From Opitutia bacterium (lineage in GTDB: Bacteria; Verrucomicrobiota; Verrucomicrobiae; Opitutales; Opitutaceae), in contig CANEVO010000002.1 of the NCBI GenBank assembly GCA_947442255.1, positions 62,001 through 126,000 on the forward strand: a DNA stretch of 64,000 bases, written 5' to 3'. This document shows positions 8,587-17,024 of the stretch, one piece after another; position 1 is the stretch's first letter; every line of letters begins with the position of its first letter. The notes below the pieces were generated by a model, which was not told the origin of the DNA, ran no database searches, and was given only the letters and a program-made list of their open reading frames with translations. The translations under genes and the position numbers were made by a program.

Positions 8587-8868
8587 ATGATCCGGTCGTT
8601 CGCCTGTCCCGCTACTGCCGCGATTTTCAATGACCGGCAGGTCCCGGATTTTCCTCCCACCATCCAGCGTACTGCCCGCCGCAAACTCGTCCAAATCGAC
8701 CTTGCCATGAATCTGTCCGACCTGCGCGTTCCGCCCGGCAACCGCCTGGAGGTCTTGCGCGGGGACCGTGCTGGCCGGCATTCCATCCGGATCAACGACC
8801 AATGGCGCATCTGTTTTCGATGGACCACCAATGGAGCCGAAGAGGTGGAAATCGTCGATTATCACTGA
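8587..8868 (+). CDS. higB: HigB-type toxin (RelE superfamily)
   Basis: 93 residues, the usual size of HigB/plasmid maintenance killer toxins, which cut mRNA on the ribosome. Family-typical parts are MNLSDLRVPPGNRLEVLRGDRAG, then HSIRINDQWRICFRW and a final EVEIVDYH. Order toxin then antitoxin with a 4-base gap is the standard higBA layout. It is likely autorepressed by the HigA partner. Whether it is active cannot be told, but the full length and the C-terminal RINDQWR motif are intact. Confidence 0.92.
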   Translation: MIRSFACPATAAIFNDRQVPDFPPTIQRTARRKLVQIDLAMNLSDLRVPPGNRLEVLRGDRAGRHSIRINDQWRICFRWTTNGAEEVEIVDYH

Positions 8869-8872
8869 ACCC

Positions 8873-9181
8873 ATGAAAACCAAATCCCTGCCGCTCCTCA
8901 CGCCCGGCGAAATGCTCCAGGAGGAGTTTATTGCCCCCATGGAGCTCTCTGCCTACCGGTTGGCCAAGGAGATTGGCGTGCCCCTGACCCGCATCACGGC
9001 GATTCTGGCTGGTAAGCGCGCCATCACGGCTGACACCGGTCTGCGCTTGGATCGTTATTTTGGGCTCACCGAAGGCTGGTGGCTGCGCCTCCAGACCGAG
9101 TGCGATCTGCGCAAGGCGAAACGTGAACTCAGCGCCCGCATCGCCCGGGAAGTAACCCCTCGCGAACCCGCCGTGGCCTGA
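8873..9181 (+). CDS. higA: HigA-type antitoxin, XRE/HTH
   Basis: 102 residues with a helix-turn-helix of the HigA family: LTPGEMLQEEFIAPMELSAY, then LAKEIGVPLTRITAILAGKR and RLDRYFGLTEGWWLRLQTEC. It binds and neutralises the upstream HigB and represses the operon. The ATG at 8873 is used; upstream in-frame starts fall within higB. Its 3' end overlaps, on the opposite strand, the read-through frame of a broken toxin gene (see 9223-9300), which suggests that higBA was inserted there or that the older gene was cut here. Confidence 0.93.
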   Translation: MKTKSLPLLTPGEMLQEEFIAPMELSAYRLAKEIGVPLTRITAILAGKRAITADTGLRLDRYFGLTEGWWLRLQTECDLRKAKRELSARIAREVTPREPAVA

Positions 9182-9222
9182 GCGTTGGACGCGAGCTGCC
9201 TGGCCAGTGAGACGACTTGCCG

Positions 9223-9300
9223 CTAACGTCGCTTGGGTAGCTGAAGCAAAAACTCGGCGGCGCCTTCAGCGAAAACCGGCTCGTATCCGGGCTTACTCAC
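9223..9300 (-). pseudogene. broken RelE/ParE-like toxin, N-terminal remnant
   Basis: A GTG at 9300, overlapping the end of the antitoxin gene, opens a frame reading VSKPGYEPVFAEGAAEFLLQ then LPKRR and a TAG at 9223-9225. YEPVFAEGAAEFLLQLPKRR is a typical start of RelE/ParE-family toxins that follow this antitoxin type. Beyond the stop the same frame continues in a family-like way (RQVVSLARQLASNAQ) until it runs into the 3' end of higA, where the rest of the gene is missing. So the toxin carries a nonsense change and a truncation. Too short for ordinary gene finders. Confidence 0.6.
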
Positions 9301-9490
9301 GTGTGGCCATCCGGCGCTCAAGCTCCGCTACTGAGACCTTCCTGCCAGAATCCATCTCGCGCATGCGGCGTGAAATCAGCTTCTTCCACTCCGGACTTTC
9401 GTGGCGAAGTCGGATCATGTAAGCATTCAGCTCCCGCCGCTCGCGCAACGAGAGTCGCGAAATTTCCTGCTTCAACTGGAGCAACGTCAT
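9293..9490 (-). CDS. small addiction-module antitoxin-like protein
   Basis: 65 residues, highly charged: MTLLQLKQEISRLSLRERRE, then LNAYMIRLRHESPEWKKLIS and a GRKVSVAELE tail. Short proteins of this pattern are annotated as addiction-module or CopG-like antitoxins in Verrucomicrobia. Its 3' end overlaps the start of the broken toxin remnant by 8 bases, the usual antitoxin-toxin coupling. It therefore appears to be an orphan antitoxin left after the toxin was inactivated. Family assignment is by resemblance only. Confidence 0.6.
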   Translation of the reverse strand: MTLLQLKQEISRLSLRERRELNAYMIRLRHESPEWKKLISRRMREMDSGRKVSVAELERRMATRE

Positions 9491-9541
9491 GGGACAAGAG
9501 TTGCTGGCACGCCTTCGGCTTCAAGTCGGTCTTCTCCGTGA

Positions 9542-9703
9542 CTACTTCGCCAAAAGGAGGGTGATCCACGCCGTCCAGATCTGGATCTGGACGGTGTTCG
9601 CACTGGCACCGACGAAGGTCTTGATCCGCAGGTGCTGTTTCCGCGCCTTGAAGAACAGTTCGATCTGCCAGCGCTGCTGGTAGATGCCCCGCTGCGTCTG
9701 TCA
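9542..9703 (-). pseudogene. IS4-family transposase, C-terminal remnant
   Basis: Read on the minus strand, this gives TQRGIYQQRWQIELFFKARK then QHLRIKTFVGASANTVQIQI and WTAWITLLLAK before a TAG at 9542-9544. The Y-(2)-R-(3)-E pattern (IYQQRWQIELFFK) is the hallmark of IS4-family DDE transposases, including the catalytic Glu. Only about 53 residues remain of a protein of about 350-400. No inverted repeats were found around it. It sits in the toxin-antitoxin islet and marks it as an accessory region. Confidence 0.75.
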
Positions 9704-9834
9704 CAAGTCACGACGTGACCCCTTTTTGTCCCACTGAGGGTTGATGATCAGTTCAATCATGAAATCGAAATCTTGGCGTCGCCGAAGCCTCCGACGGTGG
9801 GCGTTGCGCTGTGGCGTCTGGTTCGGCTCTGCCT

Positions 9835-10371
9835 TCATTTCTGATACTTCGCGATGAGAGCAGCACGCATCTTCTGATACTCTTCAGGGGTGATTTTCTT
9901 TTGCTCCAAAAGTCCATCGAGCTTGTTCAGCTCTTCGACAAACTCCTTGGTCTTGATTGCGGCTGTTGCCGCTGCCGGCTGCGTAGCGGACGTCGGCTGC
10001 AAACGAACGCTGATCGTCTTGGGACTGAGATTATACTGAGCACCGCTCATCGCATCTACGCCCCATCCGATGAGACCGCCAGCAATGATGTTGCCGACGA
10101 CAGCGCCGCCCATCGATTTCGTGACCGCAACACTCTCTGGACTGAATCCTTCCTTTTCGAATGTCACCATGTGATTGGTCTTCCTGCTCAACGTGAGCGT
10201 AGCTGGGGTCGTGCCCGACGGTGAGCCGTCGACATTTACGCGTGCGCCGGTTGGGTCAGATGAAACCGGAATCTCTTGGGTCGTGCCCTTGACTATCGTC
10301 GCGCAGCCAGTGCTGAACGAGCAAATGATAAGGGAGGCCGTGGCGATGCATACTGCGGTGGTTTTATTCAT
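9835..10371 (-). CDS. lipoprotein with PEGA-like domain and SHOCT-like tail
   Basis: 178 residues. A signal peptide ends in a lipobox (SFSTGCATI, Cys at about 24), so it should be lipid-anchored. Next comes a PEGA-type beta segment (IPVSSDPTGARVNVDGSPSG, then TPATLTLSRKTNHMVTFEKE) and a glycine-rich hydrophobic stretch (GGAVVGNIIAGGLIGWGVDA). The C-terminus (FVEELNKLDGLLEQKKITPEE) matches the short SHOCT-like motif. Function unknown; such proteins are usually cell-envelope components. It stands alone on the minus strand next to the islet. Confidence 0.75.
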   Translation of the reverse strand: MNKTTAVCIATASLIICSFSTGCATIVKGTTQEIPVSSDPTGARVNVDGSPSGTTPATLTLSRKTNHMVTFEKEGFSPESVAVTKSMGGAVVGNIIAGGLIGWGVDAMSGAQYNLSPKTISVRLQPTSATQPAAATAAIKTKEFVEELNKLDGLLEQKKITPEEYQKMRAALIAKYQK

Positions 10372-10528
10372 GGGAAAATTTGATTTGGCCGGAATTCAGC
10401 AGGACGGGGTCACATTGTGACTGTTGACACGCTGTGGTGGATCGACGAGGGGGAATGCGTCGTCGGGCGGGGCATTGGTTAAGAGCCATGCGGCGGAGGT
10501 TTTCAGATTCTGGCCCGTGGGCCAGAAT

Positions 10529-11209
10529 TCAAACGCCGAGGAGCGCAGGGAGTTCGACCACGCCGCGAATCGTGGCGACGGGGGTGCCGGGCAGACGTTC
10601 CGGAGGAGCCCCGTGGCGATTGATCCAGATCGATTGAAACCCGAACGCAGCGCCCGCCCAGGCATCCCAGCCGTTGGCCGAGACGAAGCCGATGCGCGCT
10701 GCCGGCACCCCGAGCCGATCCACGGCGAGTTCGTAGACCGAGGGATGGGGTTTGAAGATGCCCACGGCCTCGACGGAGAGCGGCGGCTCGAGCAGGCCGG
10801 CGATGCCGGCCGAATCGATCGCGGCGGCGAGCATGGCGGGCGACCCGTTCGAAAGCGTGGCCGTCCTTTTCCCGGCCGAGCGCAGCCGGGTCAGGGCCGG
10901 CTTTACGTCGGGATAGGCGTCGAGCGTCAGATACTGTTGCAACAGCGCCTCGCGGAGCGCGGGGGCGGCGAGGTGGTGCGCGGCCAGCGCGTAGTCGAGG
11001 CTTTCACCGGTCACCTGCCAGAAGTCCGCGTGCCGGCCCATGAGCGATCTCAGCCACGTGTACTCAAGCTGCTTCCGGCGCCACAATTCGGCGAACGCCG
11101 GCCAGCGTTCACCCAAGGCGGGCGCGTGGCGCTGCGCGGCGGACGCGACGTCGAAGAGCGTGCCGTAGGCGTCGAACACGACGACCTCGATGTTGAGTGA
11201 GGGGATCAT
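10529..11209 (-). CDS. (S)-2-haloacid dehalogenase, type II (HAD superfamily)
   Basis: 226 residues, the normal length for type II L-2-haloacid dehalogenases. The nucleophile is D13 in VVFDAYGTLFD; LSNGSP carries the conserved Ser/Asn pair; FKPHPSVYELA provides the Lys; SANGWDAWAGA is the C-terminal acid motif of this subfamily. The enzyme hydrolyses the carbon-halogen bond of 2-haloalkanoates with inversion. In an environmental bacterium the real substrate may be another small acid. Cytoplasmic, no obvious operon partner. Confidence 0.88.
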   Translation of the reverse strand: MIPSLNIEVVVFDAYGTLFDVASAAQRHAPALGERWPAFAELWRRKQLEYTWLRSLMGRHADFWQVTGESLDYALAAHHLAAPALREALLQQYLTLDAYPDVKPALTRLRSAGKRTATLSNGSPAMLAAAIDSAGIAGLLEPPLSVEAVGIFKPHPSVYELAVDRLGVPAARIGFVSANGWDAWAGAAFGFQSIWINRHGAPPERLPGTPVATIRGVVELPALLGV

Positions 11210-11277
11210 CGATTCATTTCTTTCCTCCGTCGCGTCGGTTCCCGAAGGTCCGTCCGGTTTCGCGGCACGTGGCCATA

Positions 11278-11306
11278 AAAAAACCGCCCCGAAGCCGGGG
11301 CGGTTT
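11278..11306 (-). terminator. intrinsic terminator of the ThuA-like gene
   Basis: On the minus strand a perfect 10-bp stem (AAACCGCCCC with GGGGCGGTTT, arms 11297-11306 and 11281-11290) with a 6-base loop is followed by a run of T. It lies 12 bases past the stop at 11318. Confidence 0.9.
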
Positions 11307-11317
11307 GGGAGGTCGTT

Positions 11318-12076
11318 TCAGCGGCGGTAATCGGCGCCGCGCTTCTTGGCGGTCCAGATGACACCGTCGCCGATCATTTGGAGGTAATCCTTGTTTTCGA
11401 ATTCCTCATTGTGGCCAAAACCGAGGTAGAACACCCGGCCGTTCGGGCGTTCGCGCACCCAAGCGGACGGCATCGAGCCCTTTTCGTTCGTGCCCTTGAT
11501 CAGCACGGTCACGTCCGAAGCGAGGTTCTCGTATTTGTACATGTCGAACTTGGTCGTATATCCGGCGGCGCGGCGGGTGACGGCGTGCGGCGTGATCTCA
11601 AGCGACTTCACCGGGCCGAAGTGCACCCCGTATTTCGCGCCGAACACGTCGACGTCGAAGGTCGGCCACTCGTTCAGGGCGTGGGTGGCGGTGCGGAGAC
11701 CGACGAGACCCTTGCCGGAATTGAGGTAGCTTTTGATCTTCGCCAGCTGGTCGGCGGGGATGGTCATGCGACGGACGAAGAGGATGGCGGTGTCCGCCTT
11801 GTCGAGGGCCTCGAGGTTCTTGAAGGACTTGCCGTCGGCGCCGGGGGTGACCCAGGTGCACTTCACGTTGTAGTTTTTCTCCAGGAAAGCCTGGGCCTTC
11901 TTGAGCGAGGGCTCGTTGTCGTAGGCGTCGTTTTTCACGCCGGCGATCAGCACAACGTTGAGCGGTTCGGCGGCGCGGATGCTGCCGGCGAAGGCAAGCA
12001 GTCCGAGGGAGGCGGCAAGAACGGCGTGCAGGAAAGCGCGCCGGGAAACAAGGGAACGAAGGGAGGACATGGTCAT
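11318..12076 (-). CDS. exported ThuA-like protein
   Basis: 252 residues. The N-terminus has a twin-arginine-like signal (SRRAFLHAVLAASLGLLAFA), so it is exported. The rest is a ThuA/trehalose-utilisation domain of the glutamine-amidotransferase-like fold: LNVVLIAGVKNDAYDNEPSL, KGLVGLRTATHALNEWPTF, and the C-terminal RVFYLGFGHNEEFENK. Such proteins are abundant in Verrucomicrobia and Planctomycetes next to sulfatases and sugar oxidoreductases; their reaction is not established. It is followed by a strong terminator. The start could be 12076 or 12070. Transcribed in the same direction as the hydrolase gene 94 bases upstream. Confidence 0.8.
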   Translation of the reverse strand: MTMSSLRSLVSRRAFLHAVLAASLGLLAFAGSIRAAEPLNVVLIAGVKNDAYDNEPSLKKAQAFLEKNYNVKCTWVTPGADGKSFKNLEALDKADTAILFVRRMTIPADQLAKIKSYLNSGKGLVGLRTATHALNEWPTFDVDVFGAKYGVHFGPVKSLEITPHAVTRRAAGYTTKFDMYKYENLASDVTVLIKGTNEKGSMPSAWVRERPNGRVFYLGFGHNEEFENKDYLQMIGDGVIWTAKKRGADYRR

Positions 12077-12170
12077 AGGGGGCTTAAAAGGAAACGGGGC
12101 GATGATGGGAGGCGAAGCGCGCATGGCCAGAAATTACTGGCCGGGCGATGGGCGCGGCCGCGTGGCCGGC

Positions 12171-13277
12171 TTATTTCAGATATTTGTCGAGGAAGCCGTA
12201 GGCGACATTGCGGGCATCCTCAGGGAAATCGTGCGTGCTGTTGGGGTAGTTGGCCTGGAGCTGGTCGGCCTTGCCGTAGAGGGCGTAGATCGGCCGGGCG
12301 GAGGCGATGGCATCCCGGACGCCGGATACTTCAAAATTGGAATCGGAAATCGGCGAGCTGGCGAGGAAGGGCCGCGGCGCGAAGAGGGCGATGATCTCCG
12401 GGAAATCGAAGGGCACTTGGTTGGCATCGTTTTGATACTTGCTCGCGATCAGCGGCATGTAGCGGGGACTCGTCCAGCCCACGAGCTTGCCGCCGTAATA
12501 CTTGTGGAAGCGGGTGAAACCACAGTTCGAGACGAGCGCCTTGATGCGGGGATCGAACGCGGCGGTGAACATGGTGTTGTGGCCGCCCAGGGAGTGGCCG
12601 ATGCAACCCATCCGCTGGCCGTCGACCTCGGGCAGGGATTCGAGGAGGTCGAGGGCGCGCATGTTGTCCCAGATCGCCTTCATCGTGCCGCTGATGTAGC
12701 CGAATTTCGGATCGGCGAAGTCGAACTTGTGCTCGCCGAACGACGGGTAGTCGGGCGCCAGAGTCACGTAGCCGCGTCGGGCGAGGTGGAGCGCGTAGTG
12801 GAGATTCGGCTTACCGCCGAGACCGGTGGGCTCCTCCTTGCCGATGGTGACGGTCTGGTGGAGGCAGAGTACGGCGGGACGCTTGCCGGAACCGGCGGGA
12901 ATGAAGAGATAGGCCCGAACGAGGTCGTTCGGCTCGGTTCGGTACTCGATTTTGCGGCGGATCAAGCCGCCCTCGAGCGTCACTTCCTCGAGTTGCCGGA
13001 CCTCGAGCGGTCCGCGCTTTCCCTTGCCGGGAACGGGGCCCATGACGGACTGCATACCGGCGAGAATGTGGCGCCGGCGGATCGCCCAGTCTTGGAGCGT
13101 TTTCACCGGCTGCCGTGCCCCGTCGGCGTTGAGGTAGTAGGCCGGGTCCTGATGGTCCGGATATTTGGGGCCGGATTCATTTGAGTTCTGGGCGAGGGCG
13201 GTGGCGGCCGACGTCACCAGTCCAAGCGAAAGGAGCAGCTTCAGGGACCGGGGGAGCAACGAGGCGATCGTGTTCAT
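12171..13277 (-). CDS. exported alpha/beta hydrolase (dienelactone hydrolase/acetyl esterase-like)
   Basis: 368 residues with a signal peptide ending ATALAQ. The nucleophile elbow is GHSLGGH, within EVDGQRMGCIGHSLGGHNTM; HQTVTIG near the oxyanion region and a final NSTHDFPEDARN supply the likely His. The family includes acetyl xylan esterases and cutinase-like enzymes; here the secretion and the neighbouring CE15 esterase and sulfatase suggest removal of ester groups from polysaccharides. It lies between the ThuA-like and ceramidase-like genes, all on the minus strand with short gaps. Confidence 0.8.
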   Translation of the reverse strand: MNTIASLLPRSLKLLLSLGLVTSAATALAQNSNESGPKYPDHQDPAYYLNADGARQPVKTLQDWAIRRRHILAGMQSVMGPVPGKGKRGPLEVRQLEEVTLEGGLIRRKIEYRTEPNDLVRAYLFIPAGSGKRPAVLCLHQTVTIGKEEPTGLGGKPNLHYALHLARRGYVTLAPDYPSFGEHKFDFADPKFGYISGTMKAIWDNMRALDLLESLPEVDGQRMGCIGHSLGGHNTMFTAAFDPRIKALVSNCGFTRFHKYYGGKLVGWTSPRYMPLIASKYQNDANQVPFDFPEIIALFAPRPFLASSPISDSNFEVSGVRDAIASARPIYALYGKADQLQANYPNSTHDFPEDARNVAYGFLDKYLK

Positions 13278-13317
13278 AATGGAAACGGTGGAGGGTGAGG
13301 GCCGTCGGTGGCGGAGT

Positions 13318-15459
13318 TTATTTCACGACCAGCTTGGCAACGTCGGCGGGCGAAAGGGCGCGGTTGTAGACCGCGACCTCGTCGATCCGGCCTTCCCAAT
13401 TGGAGTCGTTGTCGCTGCGGCCGCCGAAGAAGCATTCCGCGAAGTCGGCGGGAAAATCCGCAGCAGCGGTGGTTTCGATTTCGAGCGCGCCGTCGAGGTA
13501 GACCCGAACCTTGCCCGCATCGCGCACGAGGACAACGTGGCGCCATTGCCAGCGGGGAATCTCGGTCTTGCCCGCGACGATGGTTTTGGCGTCCTGGCCG
13601 TGTTGGAAGATGAGCCGGCCGGTGTGCCCGCTTTTGCCACCGATGCCGAGGTGGTCGCCGTAGGTGCCGAGGCGCTGATCGAAGTCGCGCGAGAACAGCC
13701 AGCCGCTGACGTCGCGGCCGTCGTTGGGCATGCCGTTCCAGATCCAGAGCGAGATCGAGTAGCGGTCGGTCAAGTCGCCGAGGCGCGCGCGGAGGCGGCC
13801 GCCCACGAGGATCGGCGCGCGATTCACCTCGTTCTGGCCGACGAAATTCGCCGAGCGTGCACCCTCGAGATAGTAGGTGATTTCGCGCTCGTAGACGGCG
13901 TCGCGTCCCTGGCCGGTGGCGTCGGCGGCATGGGGACCGGTGAATTCGTTCAGGCGCCAGTAGGCGGTCGGCTTGGTGGCGAGGACCGAGCGCGCGGCGG
14001 CTCCGTCGCCCAGCTTCCACGGCCGGCGGGGCTGGCTGGAGACTTTCTCGAGCAGGCCGATGGCGGCCTGGGCAATCTTGGGTTCTGCCATGACCTCGAG
14101 GCCGGCGGAGCGGGCAGCCCACGTGTTGTAGCCGCCGAAAAGGTGTTGTTCCGACGGGGGAATGTAACCGTCGCCGCCATTGGCAAGTTCGATGACGATC
14201 GTGTTGAGCAACGGGCTGGCGGCTTTGATTTTCAGGCCGGTGATGGCGTAGGTTTCGTTCGGCGTGGTCGCGATGGCGATGTCGCCAATGCGCAACGCCT
14301 GGACGACGATCTCGGTCTGCTGCCGCTCGTGCAGGATGATCGCCTCGCGCGCGTAGACCTCGGTCGGGGTTTTTGGCAGCCGTCCGTTCATCCCGGCGAC
14401 GATGCGCTGCGCCCATTCGAGCCGTTGCAGGTCGGGCACACGGTATTGCAACGTCATGCGTTGCTCGGCCATCGCGAGATCCACGTCATCGCGATAGCGA
14501 ATCCCCGCATGGACTTTCATGGCGATGTCGAGGAGGCCGTTGGCGTATTCATCGATCGTGGTCTTGGGGTTCCACGACTCCGGCTTGGTGTAGTCGCGGC
14601 GGAAGATGTCCCCGCTGCAGCCGTGGGACATGAGCCCGACGAAGGCCCGGCCCGAGTCACCGGGGGCGATGCGCTGCTTCAGCCCCTCGGAAAACAGTCC
14701 GTAGTAATCGGCGCTGAGATTCTGGTCGCCGAAATAGTGCATCGAGAAATTGCCCATCACGGCGATGGGGCGCCCGTCGCGGGCCTGGATCGAGATGAGG
14801 GAGAGATCGGGATCCTCGGGGCCGGCCTCGCTGGTGGCGTTATCCCAGTTGCTGCCGGCATGCATGTTGGCGCGGACGGTTTTGTTGCCGAAGGGATCGA
14901 CCTCGAGGCGGTCGGGGCGGCGGATCCACTGGCGGATCGCGGTGAAGTCCGCGGCGTTGCCCTTGCCAAAACCGATGCGCGCGGGCTCGAGATTGGCCTG
15001 GGCGGTGGCGATCGCCTCTACGAGCTTGTCGCGCAGCAGCGGGATGTAGGCGGGATCGGCGTCGGTGCCGAGGCAGCCCAGCGACGACGGTGCGCTATGC
15101 GTGTGCGTCGCGGAAATCAGCATGCGGGCGGCGGGGATGCCGGTGCGTTTTGCGGCCATCGCCTTCGCCTCGTCGAGCATCGGGCGGCCCATCATGCAGC
15201 TGTCGACCACCACGATCGCGAGCTGGGTTTTCGCATCGGCGAGCACGATGGCGCGGGCGTTGACGCGCGTCTTGATGATGTCGAGGGACCGGCTGGTCAT
15301 GCTGCCGTTCACCAGCACGGGCAGCTTGACGGGGGTGACGTCGATCACGGCGGCGCCAGCCTTGAATTCCGCGCGCAGGGGGAGGACGGCACCGAGGCCC
15401 AGGGCGGCAAATGCGAGGGCGAGGGACGAAAGGGGGAGGGGAAACTTCGGATGGTACAT
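13318..15459 (-). CDS. secreted ceramidase-like protein with C-terminal LamG/concanavalin-like domain
   Basis: 713 residues from the ATG at 15459, which gives a signal peptide (LALAFAALGLGAVLPLRAEF). The N-terminal part (about 30-470) is ceramidase-like: AAVIDVTP, THTHSAPSSLG as the zinc site, HYFGDQNLSADYYG and GCSGDIFRRDYT. A second domain (about 500-713) starts at PTAYWRLNEFTGPHAADATG and has ISLWIWNGMP and WRHVVLVRDAGKVRVYLDG, typical of LamG/concanavalin A-like glucanase domains that bind glycans. The fusion points to a carbohydrate-bearing substrate. The frame is open upstream to 15558 but those residues are not signal-like. Confidence 0.78.
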   Translation of the reverse strand: MYHPKFPLPLSSLALAFAALGLGAVLPLRAEFKAGAAVIDVTPVKLPVLVNGSMTSRSLDIIKTRVNARAIVLADAKTQLAIVVVDSCMMGRPMLDEAKAMAAKRTGIPAARMLISATHTHSAPSSLGCLGTDADPAYIPLLRDKLVEAIATAQANLEPARIGFGKGNAADFTAIRQWIRRPDRLEVDPFGNKTVRANMHAGSNWDNATSEAGPEDPDLSLISIQARDGRPIAVMGNFSMHYFGDQNLSADYYGLFSEGLKQRIAPGDSGRAFVGLMSHGCSGDIFRRDYTKPESWNPKTTIDEYANGLLDIAMKVHAGIRYRDDVDLAMAEQRMTLQYRVPDLQRLEWAQRIVAGMNGRLPKTPTEVYAREAIILHERQQTEIVVQALRIGDIAIATTPNETYAITGLKIKAASPLLNTIVIELANGGDGYIPPSEQHLFGGYNTWAARSAGLEVMAEPKIAQAAIGLLEKVSSQPRRPWKLGDGAAARSVLATKPTAYWRLNEFTGPHAADATGQGRDAVYEREITYYLEGARSANFVGQNEVNRAPILVGGRLRARLGDLTDRYSISLWIWNGMPNDGRDVSGWLFSRDFDQRLGTYGDHLGIGGKSGHTGRLIFQHGQDAKTIVAGKTEIPRWQWRHVVLVRDAGKVRVYLDGALEIETTAAADFPADFAECFFGGRSDNDSNWEGRIDEVAVYNRALSPADVAKLVVK

Positions 15460-15599
15460 GGTGAAACAGGGGGATATTCCGATCGCGCCAGCGCCGTGCG
15501 ATGGGCGAAGGCAGGGGGCGTGATTGAGGATTTTGCGGCGGCGTTTGGCCAGCCGCAAAAATGAAGCGATGGTCGGGGCCGACCGAATGGCGGAAAACG

Positions 15600-16946
15600 T
15601 CAGCGCGTCCGCTTGAAGTGAGTGTCGGCGAAATTCAGATACTGCTCCCAGTCGTAGGCCGTGATGTCGTGCACGCCGGTGCGCATGTGGTAGCCGAGGG
15701 TTGCTCCGACGGGGTGATTGACCGCCGGCATTTCCTTCACGCCCAGCCCGGCTTTCTTGAAGAGCGCATAAACCGGTTCAGCGTGCTTTGCGGCGAGGAA
15801 TTCGCCGTGCGGATCGGCCCACTTGTCTTCCTCGGCGCTCGCCACGTAGACGGGGCGCGGCGCCATCAGGGCGATCAATTCGTGCTGGTCCACGGGTAGG
15901 GCGGACGCGTTGTTGGCGTAGGTGTCGAAGCGGTTGCAGAACCAATGCGGGAAGGCCTTCGTGATGATGGCGGTCGTTTCACCGAAATTGCGCCGCGCGA
16001 GCGCCGCGCCGCCTTCGCCGGAGTCGTTGGAAATCACGAGCGCAAAGCGTTCATCGGTCGCACCGGCCCACAACGACGTTTTGCCGAGACGGGAGTGGCC
16101 GTGCACCGCCACGCGGGTAGCATCGATGTCTTTGTCCGTTTCCAGGTAGTCGAGCGCGCGGCTCAATCCCCAGGCCCAGGCGCCGATGGCGCCCCAATCG
16201 TCGGGAGTGGCGTCGGCGGGCGCGCCGGTCGACGTAGCGCCGGGGGTCGCAGCCGGCGGACGCGAGGACCGCAGGCGCCCATCGGGTTGGAAGACTGCGC
16301 GGACCCCGTCCCGCCAGCCCTCGGCGTGATCGGGCTCGATGTCGCCGTAGTAAATCGTGGCGGTCGCGTAGCCGCGGCGGATGACTTTTTCGATCTGCCA
16401 GCGGGAGGCCTGCAGGCCGCGTCCCTTTTCGGTGGCGCGGTGGTCGACCACGGTGCCGTCCTTCGCCTCGCGCATCCAGGACGTCGCGACGGCAAGGGTG
16501 GGATCCGCCTCCACGGTGTGATTGCCCATGAAGTTCAAACCGAGAAAGGCGGGCACGGGCCGCGTCGCGGCGTTCGGCACGTAGAGATGCACGGTCATCT
16601 TCGGGCCGTCCTTGGCGCCCGTGAAATAGACGACGACCTCCTTGCGCGTCGCGAGGCCCTGCACGGCGCCGCGGTCGACGCGAACCACCTCGAACTTGAT
16701 CCCCGCCGGGCGACCGGGACCGCGGCCGTAGGCGTGGGTGCGGAAGAGTTCGAGCAACTCGGGCCGGCGTTCGCGGGTCCAGGTCGCCGCGTCGGTGACG
16801 CGCCGGCCGTTGGCGAGCAGGAGCGGGTCGGGCAGCGTGTAGGTGCCGACCTTCGACTCGTCATAGTTCACGTCACGGCGCTCGGCCGCGGGTGTAGCGA
16901 TGGTGGAGGCTGCAAAGACTCCGAGGCAGAGTAAGCGGGGGTTCAT
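15600..16946 (-). CDS. glucuronoyl esterase, carbohydrate esterase family 15
   Basis: 448 residues, secreted (MNPRLLCLGVFAASTIATPA). The CE15 signature GHSRLGKTSLWAGA puts the nucleophile at Ser285; SGEGGAALARRNFGE holds the conserved Glu311 region; the His is in GYHMRTGVHDITAYDW near the end. CE15 enzymes cut the ester bond between lignin alcohols and the 4-O-methyl-glucuronic acid of glucuronoxylan, and several come from Opitutaceae. An unusual low-complexity insert (PAATPGATSTGAPADA, 231-246) sits before the nucleophile. It is next to a sulfatase, so a glucuronate-rich sulfated glycan is another possible target. Confidence 0.88.
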   Translation of the reverse strand: MNPRLLCLGVFAASTIATPAAERRDVNYDESKVGTYTLPDPLLLANGRRVTDAATWTRERRPELLELFRTHAYGRGPGRPAGIKFEVVRVDRGAVQGLATRKEVVVYFTGAKDGPKMTVHLYVPNAATRPVPAFLGLNFMGNHTVEADPTLAVATSWMREAKDGTVVDHRATEKGRGLQASRWQIEKVIRRGYATATIYYGDIEPDHAEGWRDGVRAVFQPDGRLRSSRPPAATPGATSTGAPADATPDDWGAIGAWAWGLSRALDYLETDKDIDATRVAVHGHSRLGKTSLWAGATDERFALVISNDSGEGGAALARRNFGETTAIITKAFPHWFCNRFDTYANNASALPVDQHELIALMAPRPVYVASAEEDKWADPHGEFLAAKHAEPVYALFKKAGLGVKEMPAVNHPVGATLGYHMRTGVHDITAYDWEQYLNFADTHFKRTR

Positions 16947-17024
16947 CCCACCAGTTTGGAACTCGCGCCAGCGGCGGCAAGGCTGGTGACGCCTCCCGGA
17001 AGAATTCGTCGGATCGGCGACCGC

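Noticed and set aside
9489..9683. Plus-strand frame over the IS4 remnant
   Set aside because: The protein-like signal is on the minus strand (IYQQRWQIELFFK).
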